Notes: a model not told the origin generated them from the letters alone. Positions 47,084 to 56,657 are shown, counted from the first letter of the stretch. The stretch is 64,000 nucleotides of DNA from an uncultured Alphaproteobacteria bacterium (GCA_902588745.1 CACIQI010000006.1:1-64000); one strand, 5' to 3'. Numbers and translations: made by a program.

Positions 47084-47926
47084 TTATTTGTATTTAGCAA
47101 TCATATCCTTAATTCCTGGAATTGTTTCTACTTGATAAGCATGCTCAGGTTGAAAAAATTGGACAAGAGATCTTTGAGACAGTCCTCCAAGAATTGTAAA
47201 ATAATACATCTCATATCCAGGTGCTACTACACATGGATGATAGCCTGTTCTAATCATAATTGTTGACCCATCGATTATATGTTCAGCTTTACCAACTTTA
47301 TCATCAACTTGCTGAAACATCTGAAAACCAAATCCATTATTAGGTTTAAATCTGTAATTATATGTTTCATCATGTCTAGTTTCATCAGGTAAACGATCTG
47401 TATCATGCTTATGAGGAGGAAACCCCGACCAACCTCCCTGCCCAACAGTATAAAGTTCATTACAAAGCAATCTTCCAACTTTATCATGATGCTTAGCACC
47501 TAAAATATGTTTAATTTTTCTATGAGTTTTTGTATCGTCAGAGCCGTACTGTACTAAATCAATTTCATTTGTTCTAACAGCAAATGGTTCAAGAGTTTTA
47601 TCATACTTTGCGCCAGCAATAAAAATTTCTGAATTATCTACTAAAGATGTAAATTGAGCTTTTGTATTAGACGGAACATAAACACCTTCTGGTTCTCCAT
47701 CCCACACATCAACTGTTCTAGTGCCTAATGACTCAACTTTTATTCCTTCAATTTCTACATTTATTGTTCCAGTAGCAGGTACTATACATGTTTCATAACC
47801 AGGGGTTTGATATTCAAAAGATTGATCTTTATTTAATTTTACTATGTTAAAATAATTTAAAGGAACTCTGCTGTCTTCAATATCTACAATTGGCTTGTTC
47901 TTATTATCAAATGGCGGAATATGCAT
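47084..47926 (-). CDS. iolB: 5-deoxy-glucuronate isomerase
   Basis: A 280-residue bicupin of the IolB family, with YETCIVPATGTINVEI, PPHKHDTDRLPDETRHDETYNY (metal histidines and glutamate) and GYHPCVVAPGYEMYY. IolB converts 5-deoxyglucuronate to 2-deoxy-5-keto-gluconate in inositol breakdown. The track starts at 47941, but AAGGAG lies 6 bases before ATG 47926 (MHIPPFDNKN), so that start is preferred. Confidence 0.92.
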   Translation of the reverse strand: MHIPPFDNKNKPIVDIEDSRVPLNYFNIVKLNKDQSFEYQTPGYETCIVPATGTINVEIEGIKVESLGTRTVDVWDGEPEGVYVPSNTKAQFTSLVDNSEIFIAGAKYDKTLEPFAVRTNEIDLVQYGSDDTKTHRKIKHILGAKHHDKVGRLLCNELYTVGQGGWSGFPPHKHDTDRLPDETRHDETYNYRFKPNNGFGFQMFQQVDDKVGKAEHIIDGSTIMIRTGYHPCVVAPGYEMYYFTILGGLSQRSLVQFFQPEHAYQVETIPGIKDMIAKYK

Positions 47927-47927
47927 A

Positions 47928-48914
47928 TTATTCTCCTTCATTAATTTTATTATATTTCATAAACTCTAAAATTTCATTTAAATTTGGCATTGCTGGTGCA
48001 CAACCAACTTTTGTTACTACAATTGCAGCAGCAGCTGAACCTATTTCGATAGATTTTTCTAAATCATTAGCTTTTAAAATTGATCCAATCAATGAACCCA
48101 TAAAAGCATCGCCGGCTCCAGTTGGTTTTAAAGGTTTAACAGGAAATATTCCTTTTTTAATTTCTTTGTTCATTGCAAAAGTAATAGAACCTTTTTCACC
48201 TTTTTTATAAATAATTAAGCTTATATTTTTAGCTAAGAGCTTAGCGTGTTCCAAACCATTATTGTAATTACCAGCTAAAACGCCAAACTCATCATCATTT
48301 CCGATTATACCACTACATTTACCTGCTGCTAAACCATAAACTTCTTTTGCTTTAGTTGATGACTCCCAAGTATATGGTCTATAATCAATATCCATAATTA
48401 CAGGAATATTATTTTTTTTTGCTATATCTAAAGCATATAAAGTAGCACTTCTCGAAGGCTCAGCTGCTAAAGAAGTTCCAGTAATTAATATACAATCAAA
48501 ATTTTGTATATTAGCATTATCAATATCGTCTTCATTTAAAAATAAATCAGATGCTTTATGTCTATAAATAATTGATTGATGATCTTTAACTGTGGTTTCA
48601 ACAATAGCAAAAGAAATTCTTGATTCATTTTTTTCAAATTTTACTAATTTGCTTTTAACACCATAATGATTTAGTTGGTTAATAGCTAATCTACCTAAAG
48701 CATCATCAGATACTCTCGTCAGTAAACTACAATTACCTCCAAACAAAGTTAATTGAACACCCATATTTGCAGAAGATCCTCCAAGATGAGTAACAAAGGA
48801 TTTGGCGTTCTCAGTTTTAGTTCCCGGTGGATCAGGATAAATATCAATCCCTGCCCTACCTATAAGTAAAAAATTATTTTTTTGAATTTTCGAAACTAAA
48901 AATTCAAACGACAT
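47928..48914 (-). CDS. iolC: 5-dehydro-2-deoxygluconokinase (PfkB family)
   Basis: A 328-residue ribokinase-fold sugar kinase. SSANMGVQLTLFGG in the N-terminal half and PLKPTGAGDAFMGSLIG (anion hole and catalytic aspartate) mark PfkB; FLLIGRAGIDIYPDP is typical for IolC. It phosphorylates 2-deoxy-5-keto-gluconate for the aldolase. It begins 4 bases after the GFA gene and precedes iolB. Confidence 0.88.
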   Translation of the reverse strand: MSFEFLVSKIQKNNFLLIGRAGIDIYPDPPGTKTENAKSFVTHLGGSSANMGVQLTLFGGNCSLLTRVSDDALGRLAINQLNHYGVKSKLVKFEKNESRISFAIVETTVKDHQSIIYRHKASDLFLNEDDIDNANIQNFDCILITGTSLAAEPSRSATLYALDIAKKNNIPVIMDIDYRPYTWESSTKAKEVYGLAAGKCSGIIGNDDEFGVLAGNYNNGLEHAKLLAKNISLIIYKKGEKGSITFAMNKEIKKGIFPVKPLKPTGAGDAFMGSLIGSILKANDLEKSIEIGSAAAAIVVTKVGCAPAMPNLNEILEFMKYNKINEGE

Positions 48915-48918
48915 AAAA

Positions 48919-49260
48919 TTATTTATTTTTCATATCTATAAAGTCAGCTTCATATTTAAAAGGATCAATGGAATCTATACACCCTATATTTATTGCTGCT
49001 CCATTTGGATCACTTCTTCTGTTATGATGAGTATAGATGCCACAAATTTTACAGAAAAAATGTTCAGCAATCATTGTATTAAATTTGTAAGAAGTTAAAT
49101 TTTCTTTTCCTTTTAGAATATTTATTGCTTCTTTAGGAACCATACACATTTTAGCATTTTTTCTTATACAAATAGAGCAGTTACACTGTTTTATAATTTC
49201 TAAGTCTGTTAAAACTTCTATTTGAACAGCTCCACAATGGCAATTTAAATTATATTTCAT
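48919..49260 (-). CDS. GFA/CENP-V family zinc-binding protein
   Basis: A 113-residue protein with the cysteine pattern of the GFA fold: NCHCGAVQIEV, QCNCSICIRK and FFCKICGIYTHH, which would bind two zinc ions. Members were named glutathione-dependent formaldehyde-activating enzymes, but most have no known activity. It leads the iolC-iolB-aldolase run. Confidence 0.85.
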   Translation of the reverse strand: MKYNLNCHCGAVQIEVLTDLEIIKQCNCSICIRKNAKMCMVPKEAINILKGKENLTSYKFNTMIAEHFFCKICGIYTHHNRRSDPNGAAINIGCIDSIDPFKYEADFIDMKNK

Positions 49261-49309
49261 TTTTATTTAAGTATATTATAAAGTTTAAATAAATTAAAGT
49301 TAATAAATT

Positions 49310-49930
49310 ATGAACGAAAATTTGATTCAAGGTCAAATTATAAGACCTTTTTCACCAGCTATCGGTAAATATAAATTACATGAGGATACAATAAATATAA
49401 TTAACAATCATATTGATGAAATATTGAAAGATGAAAATAAAATTGATGAATTATACCACGGTAAACAATTAGCTGGAGAAATTAAATATGAAATTAGATT
49501 AACAAAAGAATTTCTTGACCGGCATTTAAAAGATATCATTTATAAATTTGTATTCAATTTTGTAAAATCAACATTACAAAAAGAAATTAAGAAATTTGAT
49601 TTAAAATCTAGTTGGGCTGTTTGTCAATTTGAGAGTGATTATAATCCTATACATTGGCATGATGGTCATCTATCAGGAGTAATTTATACAAAAATGCCAA
49701 ATGACTTGGGATCATCTTACAAAGATCAAAATAATAACGGCAAAATAGCATTTGTACATGGTGCTACACAACTTTTGGTTTCTTCCGTGTATGATGTCAA
49801 GCCTGAGGTTGGAGATTTATTTATATTTCCTAGTTATATGATGCATACAGTGTACCCATTCTTTTCCAATGAAGAGAGAAGATCCGTTTCTTTTAATGCA
49901 TTTATAGATGATGATGCAGCAAAAATTTAA
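49310..49930 (+). CDS. Putative 2-oxoglutarate/Fe(II) oxygenase
   Basis: A 206-residue protein whose C-terminal half carries a double-stranded beta-helix iron site: HWHDGHLSG (HxD), the distal histidine in PSYMMHTVYPF and the 2-oxoglutarate arginine in RRSVSFNAFID. This is the layout of a putative 2OG-Fe(II) oxygenase family. The substrate is unknown. It is alone on its strand, 5 bases before the convergent tRNA-Arg end. Confidence 0.75.
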   Translation: MNENLIQGQIIRPFSPAIGKYKLHEDTINIINNHIDEILKDENKIDELYHGKQLAGEIKYEIRLTKEFLDRHLKDIIYKFVFNFVKSTLQKEIKKFDLKSSWAVCQFESDYNPIHWHDGHLSGVIYTKMPNDLGSSYKDQNNNGKIAFVHGATQLLVSSVYDVKPEVGDLFIFPSYMMHTVYPFFSNEERRSVSFNAFIDDDAAKI

Positions 49931-49934
49931 TATT

Positions 49935-50010
49935 TGGCGCGCCCGAAATGATTCGAACATTTGACCTACCGCTTAGAAGGCGGTTGCTCTATCCACTGAG
50001 CTACGGGCGC
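49935..50010 (-). tRNA. tRNA-Arg (TCT)
   Basis: On the minus strand GCGCCCG pairs with CGGGCGC, the D arm is GCTCAGTGGATAGAGC, the anticodon loop is CTTCTAA (anticodon TCT, reading AGA/AGG), the T-loop is TGTTCGAATCA, and CCA is encoded. Confidence 0.95.
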
Positions 50011-50057
50011 ATAATTTTCATTTATCACAGTCTAAAAAATAAGGAAAGAAATTATAC

Positions 50058-50363
50058 TTAATGTGTCCAAGGCTCTTTTCTATTTGTATCAAAATTTGAA
50101 GCATAACTTTTAGGTTTAATTTTTCTGTGCTTTGGTTCTTCAACAAAATATTGATAATTATTTTTTTTTGCCCATTCAATAGCCTGTTCTTTCGTGTCAA
50201 AAAAAAGTTTAATCTGAGATTTGGTATCTAATGAGCTATTCCAACCCATTAAAGAATCTTTTACTTTTTCTACTTCAGAAATATATTCCGCTAGCCATAA
50301 TTTTGTTTTTTTAAAACCTGATTGCATGGAAGTTTTAGAAGGTTTATAAATTTTTATAGTCAT
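50058..50363 (-). CDS. NADH dehydrogenase accessory subunit, NDUFS4 type
   Basis: A 101-residue homologue of the 18-kDa (NDUFS4) accessory subunit of complex I. IYKPSKTSMQSGFKKTKLWLAEY, PLMGW-like DSLMGWNSS and KEQAIEWAKKNNYQYFVEEP match the family. It is found in alphaproteobacteria and mitochondria. It stands apart from the nuo operon, beside the acyl-CoA dehydrogenase gene with which it shares one base. Confidence 0.9.
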   Translation of the reverse strand: MTIKIYKPSKTSMQSGFKKTKLWLAEYISEVEKVKDSLMGWNSSLDTKSQIKLFFDTKEQAIEWAKKNNYQYFVEEPKHRKIKPKSYASNFDTNRKEPWTH

Positions 50364-52138
50364 TAGATTGCTGTTTCAAAATATTTATCATTATAATCAT
50401 TATAGTATTTTCCACCAGATCTTATATTTTGACAAAGAACTTGTGTTTCACTTAATAATTTAGTTAAAAAGAAGTTACCAGTTTCAATTTTAGATTTATA
50501 AAAACTTTCATCTTGCTTTTCTAATTTTGCTAATGAAATTTCTATATATTGTAACCAAATATAACCTAGAGAAATCAAAGATGATAAATTTAAAAATTCT
50601 ACTGCATGAGAATTAATCTCATTTTCATCATTTAACGATTTAATATATTCAAAAATACTTTTGTAAGAATCATATGAAGGCATAAATAAATCAACATATT
50701 TTTTCATATCTTGATTATTAGAAATTTTGACTTGATAATTATCAATCATAGTAAAAAATTCATTAAATAATGCACCATTATCAGTTTGTAATTTTCTTCC
50801 TATCAAATCTAGAGCTTGAATTCCATTCGTTCCTTCATAGATTGTTGTAATTCTAGCATCTCTTACTAATTGCTCCATTCCATGGTCAGTAATAAAACCA
50901 TGACCGCCATAGATTTGCATAGCTCGATTTGTATTTTCTACAGATTTATCTGAAGCATACGATTTAATAATTGGCGTCATAAGTGCTATAAAATTTTCAG
51001 ATAATTTCTTTTCTTTATCATCTGAAGAATTTTCAATATTATCAAAGTGATTTCCAGCCAATAAAGTTAAACCTCTAACTGCTTCATTAATCGATTTTAT
51101 ATACAATAAGTTTTTTCTTATTTCAGGATGAACAATTATAGGATCTGCTACTTGATTGCTGGAAGATAATTTTCCTTGTAAACGCTCTTTCGAATAATAA
51201 AGTGCTGATTGATAAGCAGTTTCTGATAAACCTAAACCTTGTATGCCTACAAACAAACGAGCTCCATTCATCATTATAAACATCGCTCTCATACCTTTAT
51301 TAATATCGCCTACTAACCAGCCCCTAGCTTCATTGTAATGCATTACACAGGTTGGGCTAGCATGAATACCCATCTTCTTTTCTATTGATCCACATTCAAC
51401 TTTATTTCTATCAACAAAATCACCACTTTCATTTGGTAAAAATTTAGGAACCAAGAATAAACTTATACCTTTTATACCAGGGGGCGCATTAGGTGTTCTT
51501 GCTAGTACTAAATGAATAATGTTATCACTTAGATCATGCTCTCCACATGTAATAAAAATTTTGGTACCAGTAATGCTATAACTTCCATCATCTAATGGTG
51601 TTGCCATTGTTTTACTTAATCCAAGATCTGTTCCACATTGAGGTTCAGTTAAATTCATTGTTCCTGTCCACTTACCACTAGTTAAATTTGGCAAATAAGT
51701 ATTTTTCAAATCTTCATTAGCACTCTTTTCAATTGCATCGATTGCATTTGCTGTAAGACCTGGATAAAGACCAAATGACATATTAGTAGAGCTTATCATT
51801 TCATCTAAAATCATATTCATAATATAAGGTAGGTTTTGACCACCAAATTCTTCTTTTACTTTCAGTCCCTGCCAGCCATTTTCAGAAAAAGTTTTATAAG
51901 CTTCTTTAAATCCTTTTGGTGCAGTCACAACTCCATTATTAAAAGAACATCCCTCACTATCTCCACTTTGATTAAGTGGGAGTAAGGTTTCTTCACATAG
52001 TTTTGCTGCTTCTTCAATAATAAGCATCAGATCGCTTGTTTCTAAATCTAATTTTTTTAATGTTTCACTTTCCTTAAGATTTAAAAAATCTTCAATTAGA
52101 AATTTAAACTCACGTAGCGGTGTTTTATAAATTTGCAT
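50363..52138 (-). CDS. Acyl-CoA dehydrogenase
   Basis: A 591-residue FAD enzyme of the long form with a C-terminal extension (DMPC-type). FAD/substrate blocks are TEPQCGTDLGL, FITCGEHD and the IYEGTNGIQALDLIGRKL region, with QIYGGHGFITDHGMEQLVRDARI. It introduces the double bond in acyl-CoA beta-oxidation, probably for medium or long chains. The thiolase gene is 5 bases upstream. Confidence 0.93.
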   Translation of the reverse strand: MQIYKTPLREFKFLIEDFLNLKESETLKKLDLETSDLMLIIEEAAKLCEETLLPLNQSGDSEGCSFNNGVVTAPKGFKEAYKTFSENGWQGLKVKEEFGGQNLPYIMNMILDEMISSTNMSFGLYPGLTANAIDAIEKSANEDLKNTYLPNLTSGKWTGTMNLTEPQCGTDLGLSKTMATPLDDGSYSITGTKIFITCGEHDLSDNIIHLVLARTPNAPPGIKGISLFLVPKFLPNESGDFVDRNKVECGSIEKKMGIHASPTCVMHYNEARGWLVGDINKGMRAMFIMMNGARLFVGIQGLGLSETAYQSALYYSKERLQGKLSSSNQVADPIIVHPEIRKNLLYIKSINEAVRGLTLLAGNHFDNIENSSDDKEKKLSENFIALMTPIIKSYASDKSVENTNRAMQIYGGHGFITDHGMEQLVRDARITTIYEGTNGIQALDLIGRKLQTDNGALFNEFFTMIDNYQVKISNNQDMKKYVDLFMPSYDSYKSIFEYIKSLNDENEINSHAVEFLNLSSLISLGYIWLQYIEISLAKLEKQDESFYKSKIETGNFFLTKLLSETQVLCQNIRSGGKYYNDYNDKYFETAI

Positions 52139-52143
52139 GATAT

Positions 52144-53283
52144 TTAATTAATATTTTCTAACACAGTTGCAATACCTTGACCCAAACCAATACATTGTGT
52201 CGCTAATCCATATTTTTTATTATTATTTTGCAATAAAGTTGCAACTTTACCTGTAATCCTTGCTCCAGTAGCACCTAAAGGGTGGCCTAATGCTATTGCT
52301 CCACCATGAATATTTACTTTATTTATGTCCATATTTAATTCTTTAATACATGCTAAAGATTGGGAAGCAAATGCCTCATTTAGTTCCACAATATCAATAT
52401 CGGAAATAGATAAATTAGCTCTCTTTAAAGCTTTTTTGGATGCATTAATTGGGCCAAGACCCATTAATTCTGGTGGACAACCAACTACAGCTGTAGATTT
52501 AATACGAGCTAAAATATTTAGATTATTTTTTTTTGCATATTCTTCCTCACAAACAATTACTGCCGATGCACCATCTGTTAATGGTGAGGCTGTACCAGCT
52601 GTAACTGTGCCATTTTCATCAAAGGCAAGTTTTAACCCATCTAAAATTTCATGTGAGGTGTTAGGTCGAATTCCTCCATCTTTATTGATTATTTGATCAT
52701 TATTTTTAATAGAAACAATTTCGTTTTCGAATAGGTTTGTTTCTCTAGCTGAATTAGCTTTAGAGTGACTACTAATAGCAAAATCTTGTTGTTCTTTTCG
52801 AGAAATATCAAATTTTTTTGCAACATTTTCAGCTGTTATACCCATAGACATATATACATTTGGATTATCTTTACTTAATTGAGGATGAGGATCGTATGTT
52901 AAACCATTCATAGGTATAAATGTCATACTTTCTACACCACAACATAAAAAAACGTCTCCAGAGTTAATTGCAATTGCACCTGTTGCATCATGAATAGCTT
53001 GCATTGAAGAGCCGCACCATCTGTTAACTGTCATGCCTGCAACATGTTCTGGCATATCTGTCATGAATGAAACAATTTTAGCAATATTATTTCCTTGTGC
53101 TCCTTCAGGATATGCACAACCAGTAATAATATCCTCTATGTCATTTTTATTAATTTGAATTTCATTAAGTAATTGATTTATTGTTTGTGATAGAATGTCT
53201 TCCGGTCTTATGTTAGCCATTTCACCTTTACGTGCAAAAGTGAAAGGTGACCTTTTATAACCCACAATAACTGCATTTCTCAT
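52144..53283 (-). CDS. Acetyl-CoA acyltransferase (thiolase)
   Basis: A 379-residue thiolase. The nucleophile cysteine is in VNRWCGSSMQA (about residue 90), with ELNEAFASQSLA, GGAIALGHPLGATGARI and the C-terminal TQCIGLGQG. It catalyses thiolytic cleavage in beta-oxidation. It pairs with the acyl-CoA dehydrogenase; no multifunctional FadB is in the window. It directly follows apt. Confidence 0.93.
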   Translation of the reverse strand: MRNAVIVGYKRSPFTFARKGEMANIRPEDILSQTINQLLNEIQINKNDIEDIITGCAYPEGAQGNNIAKIVSFMTDMPEHVAGMTVNRWCGSSMQAIHDATGAIAINSGDVFLCCGVESMTFIPMNGLTYDPHPQLSKDNPNVYMSMGITAENVAKKFDISRKEQQDFAISSHSKANSARETNLFENEIVSIKNNDQIINKDGGIRPNTSHEILDGLKLAFDENGTVTAGTASPLTDGASAVIVCEEEYAKKNNLNILARIKSTAVVGCPPELMGLGPINASKKALKRANLSISDIDIVELNEAFASQSLACIKELNMDINKVNIHGGAIALGHPLGATGARITGKVATLLQNNNKKYGLATQCIGLGQGIATVLENIN

Positions 53284-53799
53284 TTAAAACTCCATTAAAG
53301 AATGTATCTCAATTCCTTTCTCAATTAGTTTTTTATCACCACTTAAATCAGGTAAATTTATTATAAAACCTGCACCAACAATATTTTTATTTTCAAATTT
53401 TTTAATTAACTCTACTGCTGCAAGTGCGGTTCCACCTGTTGCTAAAAGATCATCAATAATAAGTAAATCTTTATGACTATCTAAAGCATCCGTATGAATA
53501 TGCATTTCAGTTGATCCATATTCTAAGTCGTATGAGGTTTTGAAAGTATCAAATGGAAGTTTATGAGGCTTTCTCAAAGGAACAAATGCTGCATTTAAAA
53601 AATAAGCTATTGCACCTGCCATAATAAATCCACGTGATTCTATGCTTAAAACTGCATCTATTTTTTTATTTTGCCATGGTTTTAACATGTCATCAATGAC
53701 TTGTTTAAAATGTCCTGCATTTTGCAACAATGTTGTAATATCTCTGAATTGAATTCCTTCAACAGGATAATCAGCAATTGTTCGAACGTATTCTTTCAT
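53284..53799 (-). CDS. apt: Adenine phosphoribosyltransferase
   Basis: A 171-residue type I PRTase that salvages adenine. The PRPP motif is LLIIDDLLATGGTALAAVEL; the N-terminal DYPVEGIQFRDITTLL and SIESRGFIMAGAIAY are Apt-specific. It shares one base with the phosphatase gene upstream. The nucleosidase at 45.7 kb would release the adenine it uses. Confidence 0.95.
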   Translation of the reverse strand: MKEYVRTIADYPVEGIQFRDITTLLQNAGHFKQVIDDMLKPWQNKKIDAVLSIESRGFIMAGAIAYFLNAAFVPLRKPHKLPFDTFKTSYDLEYGSTEMHIHTDALDSHKDLLIIDDLLATGGTALAAVELIKKFENKNIVGAGFIINLPDLSGDKKLIEKGIEIHSLMEF

Positions 53800-54359
53800 T
53801 AGTTTTTTTCAATGTCTTTTATATCAAATAAAGTAACAGGTGCAAAATTTGAAGAACAATCGTATGTTTTAGTATAAGGGAATTTTAAAAATGATTTTGA
53901 GATTTGATTGCTAACATCTAATTTCTTTTCAAAGTGATTTATCAATAATTTATTTGGGTTTGCATGAGGTGCAAGATTACGAATATATTTAATTGTATTT
54001 TCGATATTAGTTTTGTTTTCTCTACATAGTAAATAAGTAGCTGTTGCCATTGATCTTGAGACACCACACCAACAATGAATAACAATATCTTCATCATAAG
54101 TATAAGTAGAAGTAAAATTAGCTATTGAATTTACATGCTCTTCAGCAGGTAGAATTTGTGGTATTTCATCAGTATTCAATCGAAATATTTTATTATTGCT
54201 ACTAATTTCAATAATATCGTCAAATCCTAGCTTTAAATGATTTTGTACACCCCTGGGTGTTTCTGGTGCATATCCTGGATCAATTACTGATACAAGATAT
54301 TTGGGCTGTATGCTTTCACACACATGAGGTAAATCATTAAGAGAACAAACAATTATCAT
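53799..54359 (-). CDS. Tyrosine phosphatase-like protein (CX5R)
   Basis: A 186-residue protein with the CX5R phosphate loop in VIHCWCGVSRSMATA (about residues 94-108) and a C-terminal helix. It resembles the small bacterial dual-specificity/tyrosine phosphatase family with an N-terminal MIIVCSLNDLPHV. Its ATG is fused to the T-run of the terminator just upstream (see findings), with no ordinary ribosome site. It is followed by apt. Confidence 0.75.
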   Translation of the reverse strand: MIIVCSLNDLPHVCESIQPKYLVSVIDPGYAPETPRGVQNHLKLGFDDIIEISSNNKIFRLNTDEIPQILPAEEHVNSIANFTSTYTYDEDIVIHCWCGVSRSMATATYLLCRENKTNIENTIKYIRNLAPHANPNKLLINHFEKKLDVSNQISKSFLKFPYTKTYDCSSNFAPVTLFDIKDIEKN

Positions 54360-54388
54360 AAAAAAAGGGTGGTATAAACCACCCTTAA
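54358..54388 (-). terminator. Rho-independent terminator after the sugar-binding protein gene
   Basis: On the minus strand AAGGGTGG, a TTTATA loop, CCACCCTT and a run of T residues follow the binding-protein stop by about 20 bases. The T-run ends at the ATG of the phosphatase gene. Confidence 0.85.
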
Positions 54389-54407
54389 TAAAAGTAAAAT
54401 AATTAAA

Positions 54408-55742
54408 CTACTCTGCAGTTGCATCAGCTAATATTGCATTAGCATCTTCATTTAATTGATTTAATGTTGAAATGATATCATCACCATTAATGATTGCTGC
54501 ATAAGCTTTTTCAACCTCACCTCTAACTGAATAATAGCCAGGCACAGATGGCTCACCTTTTCCGTATTGAACCATTGTTAATGATTTATCATATTGAGGT
54601 AATTCAGCTCTTTTTTCAGCAATTAATGGATGATCTGCAGAAGAAGTTCTAACAAAACCATATCCACTTTCAGTTGACCAAACTGCTGAGTTCTCAGTAT
54701 TAGAAATATATTTCATCCACTGATATGCCGCTACCATTCTATCAGCATCGCCTGAATTTCCCATAATTAAACCACCGCCATATAAGTTAAGCACTGGTTC
54801 ACTTGTGGTGTATGATAATGGAGCTACATCCCAATTACCATTGTAACCCTCTTCAATGGCTTTCTGGAAATAAGTGATACCAGAAGTAGATCCTGCAGCA
54901 AATAAAACAGAACCTTGTCCTAAGTATTGCTGGTCAGTGTATTTACCTCTTGCAACTATTGCGCATCCTTTCTTAGCCATTCCTTGAATGAATTCCATAG
55001 CTTCAATGGCTTTAGGTCCATTGTAAATATACTGACCATTATCATAGTCAAATACATCTCCTCCATGCGCAAATACCCATGCTGCAAAGTTACTTGCATC
55101 AGTATCTATTTCATATCCATAACTTGGAACGTCTTCACCCATCTTACCACTGTAATCTTTATTGGTCGCAGCACATGCTGCTTCCGCAAAATCAGCAGGA
55201 GTTTTAGGAGCGTCTAAACCTAGTTCCTTTAACCAATCTGCATTGTAGTAAAGAATCTCTATTGATTTTCCAACTTCATGTAAAAGTTTTGGATTTCCAT
55301 CAAAATATGGTGAGAAGCCAACAGTCCAGTTTGCACCCCAATCTGCTATATCATCTTGTGAAACACCCCATTTTTTACTATTTGCTAAAATATTTTGATC
55401 AATTGAAGCGCCAATTAAGTACATATCTGCAGCAGCGTTACCATAACCTCTTGCAACATCTGCTATATCTTTTGTTCCAGCAGCAGACATCATAGCGGAT
55501 TGAACTTTCCCATAATGTCCTTTGTGAACAACATTAACTTTTATTCCTGTTTCAGCTTCAAATCTTTCAGCTCTTGCCATCATTGCATCTAATCTTTCAT
55601 CTGAATATTGAACCCAGAATTCGACAGTTTGACCTGAAGGATCTGCATTTTCAATATCTTGTGCAGTAATTGCGAATGATTGCGAGGAGATAAAAAACAA
55701 AGAAGCTAAGAAGAAATTTAAAATATATTTATAAAATTTCAT
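54408..55742 (-). CDS. Sugar ABC transporter substrate-binding protein
   Basis: A 444-residue periplasmic binding protein of the family 1 (maltose-like) type, with a signal peptide ending QSFA (about residue 25). VEFWVQYSDERLDAMMARAERFEAETGI is typical. The track starts at GTG 55748, but GGGGTGA before ATG 55742 indicates that start. Codon use is comparatively G+C-rich. It is the last gene of the transporter, ending in a terminator. Confidence 0.9.
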   Translation of the reverse strand: MKFYKYILNFFLASLFFISSQSFAITAQDIENADPSGQTVEFWVQYSDERLDAMMARAERFEAETGIKVNVVHKGHYGKVQSAMMSAAGTKDIADVARGYGNAAADMYLIGASIDQNILANSKKWGVSQDDIADWGANWTVGFSPYFDGNPKLLHEVGKSIEILYYNADWLKELGLDAPKTPADFAEAACAATNKDYSGKMGEDVPSYGYEIDTDASNFAAWVFAHGGDVFDYDNGQYIYNGPKAIEAMEFIQGMAKKGCAIVARGKYTDQQYLGQGSVLFAAGSTSGITYFQKAIEEGYNGNWDVAPLSYTTSEPVLNLYGGGLIMGNSGDADRMVAAYQWMKYISNTENSAVWSTESGYGFVRTSSADHPLIAEKRAELPQYDKSLTMVQYGKGEPSVPGYYSVRGEVEKAYAAIINGDDIISTLNQLNEDANAILADATAE

Positions 55743-55811
55743 AATCACCCCGTAAAAATATTAATTAATATAGAGGTAAAATTAAAGTTTTGTTACAAAA
55801 AATTTACTGAT

Positions 55812-56657
55812 TTATTCTTTTAATCCAAAGTTTGATATACTTTCTATGAATAACTTCTGAGTAAAAAAGTATAATACTAAAATTGGGAAAATTGCAATTA
55901 AGCAAGCAGCCATCAATAAATTAAAATTAGGTCCCACTTCTCTCACAAAACTATAGATAGAAACTGTTACAGGATACCAATCATCTCTAGTTAATATAAG
56001 TAAAGGCCAAGCAAAACTATTCCACGCTATAATAAAAGTAAATAAAGAGACTGTCACAATAATAGGTTTACTCATTGGGATTACTACCTTGAGTAAAAAA
56101 TTTAAATGAGAAGATCCATCTAGTCTTGCAGCATCCCATAATTCATTTGGTATCTTTTTAAAATATTGTCTTAATAAGAAAATTACAAAAATATTTCCCA
56201 TAAATGGAACTGTTAAACCTTGAAGACTATTCATCCAAGAAGGTCCAAATGGCAATGGAATAATTTCCCCTCTAATAATTAATAAATGAGGTAATAATGT
56301 AATGATTTCTGGAATCATCAATGAAAGTAACAACATGTAGAATATGATATTTTTAAATGGGAATTCTATTTTAGCGAAAGAGTATGCTGCTGGAATACTA
56401 GTAAATAAAACACCAATGACAATTATTGAACTTATTATTAAACTATTAAATGTATAACGTTGGAATCTATTAGATGTCCAAACTTCATAATAATTTTCAA
56501 ACATCAATTTTTTTGGAAATAAATATTGATTTGACGCTTCTCCAGCTGTCATCAATGATGTTGATATCATGTAAAAAAATGGGTAAATTGAAATAATAAA
56601 AACTATTAATAAAATTAAATAAGGTATCCTTGTTTCAGCATTAATAATTCTAGTCAT
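55812..56657 (-). CDS. Sugar ABC transporter permease (MalG type)
   Basis: A 281-residue permease with six spans. The EAA loop is in PNELWDAARLDGSSHLNFLLKVVIP. It overlaps the other permease gene by 8 bases and precedes the binding-protein gene by 69 bases, which include the binding-protein ribosome site. Confidence 0.93.
   Translation of the reverse strand: MTRIINAETRIPYLILLIVFIISIYPFFYMISTSLMTAGEASNQYLFPKKLMFENYYEVWTSNRFQRYTFNSLIISSIIVIGVLFTSIPAAYSFAKIEFPFKNIIFYMLLLSLMIPEIITLLPHLLIIRGEIIPLPFGPSWMNSLQGLTVPFMGNIFVIFLLRQYFKKIPNELWDAARLDGSSHLNFLLKVVIPMSKPIIVTVSLFTFIIAWNSFAWPLLILTRDDWYPVTVSIYSFVREVGPNFNLLMAACLIAIFPILVLYFFTQKLFIESISNFGLKE

Noticed and set aside
47275-47499. Track ORF on the minus strand inside iolB
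   Set aside because: It is an alternate-frame shadow of a well-recognised gene; the same holds for 37076-37384, 52325-52696, 55262-55495, 63108-63428 and similar lines.
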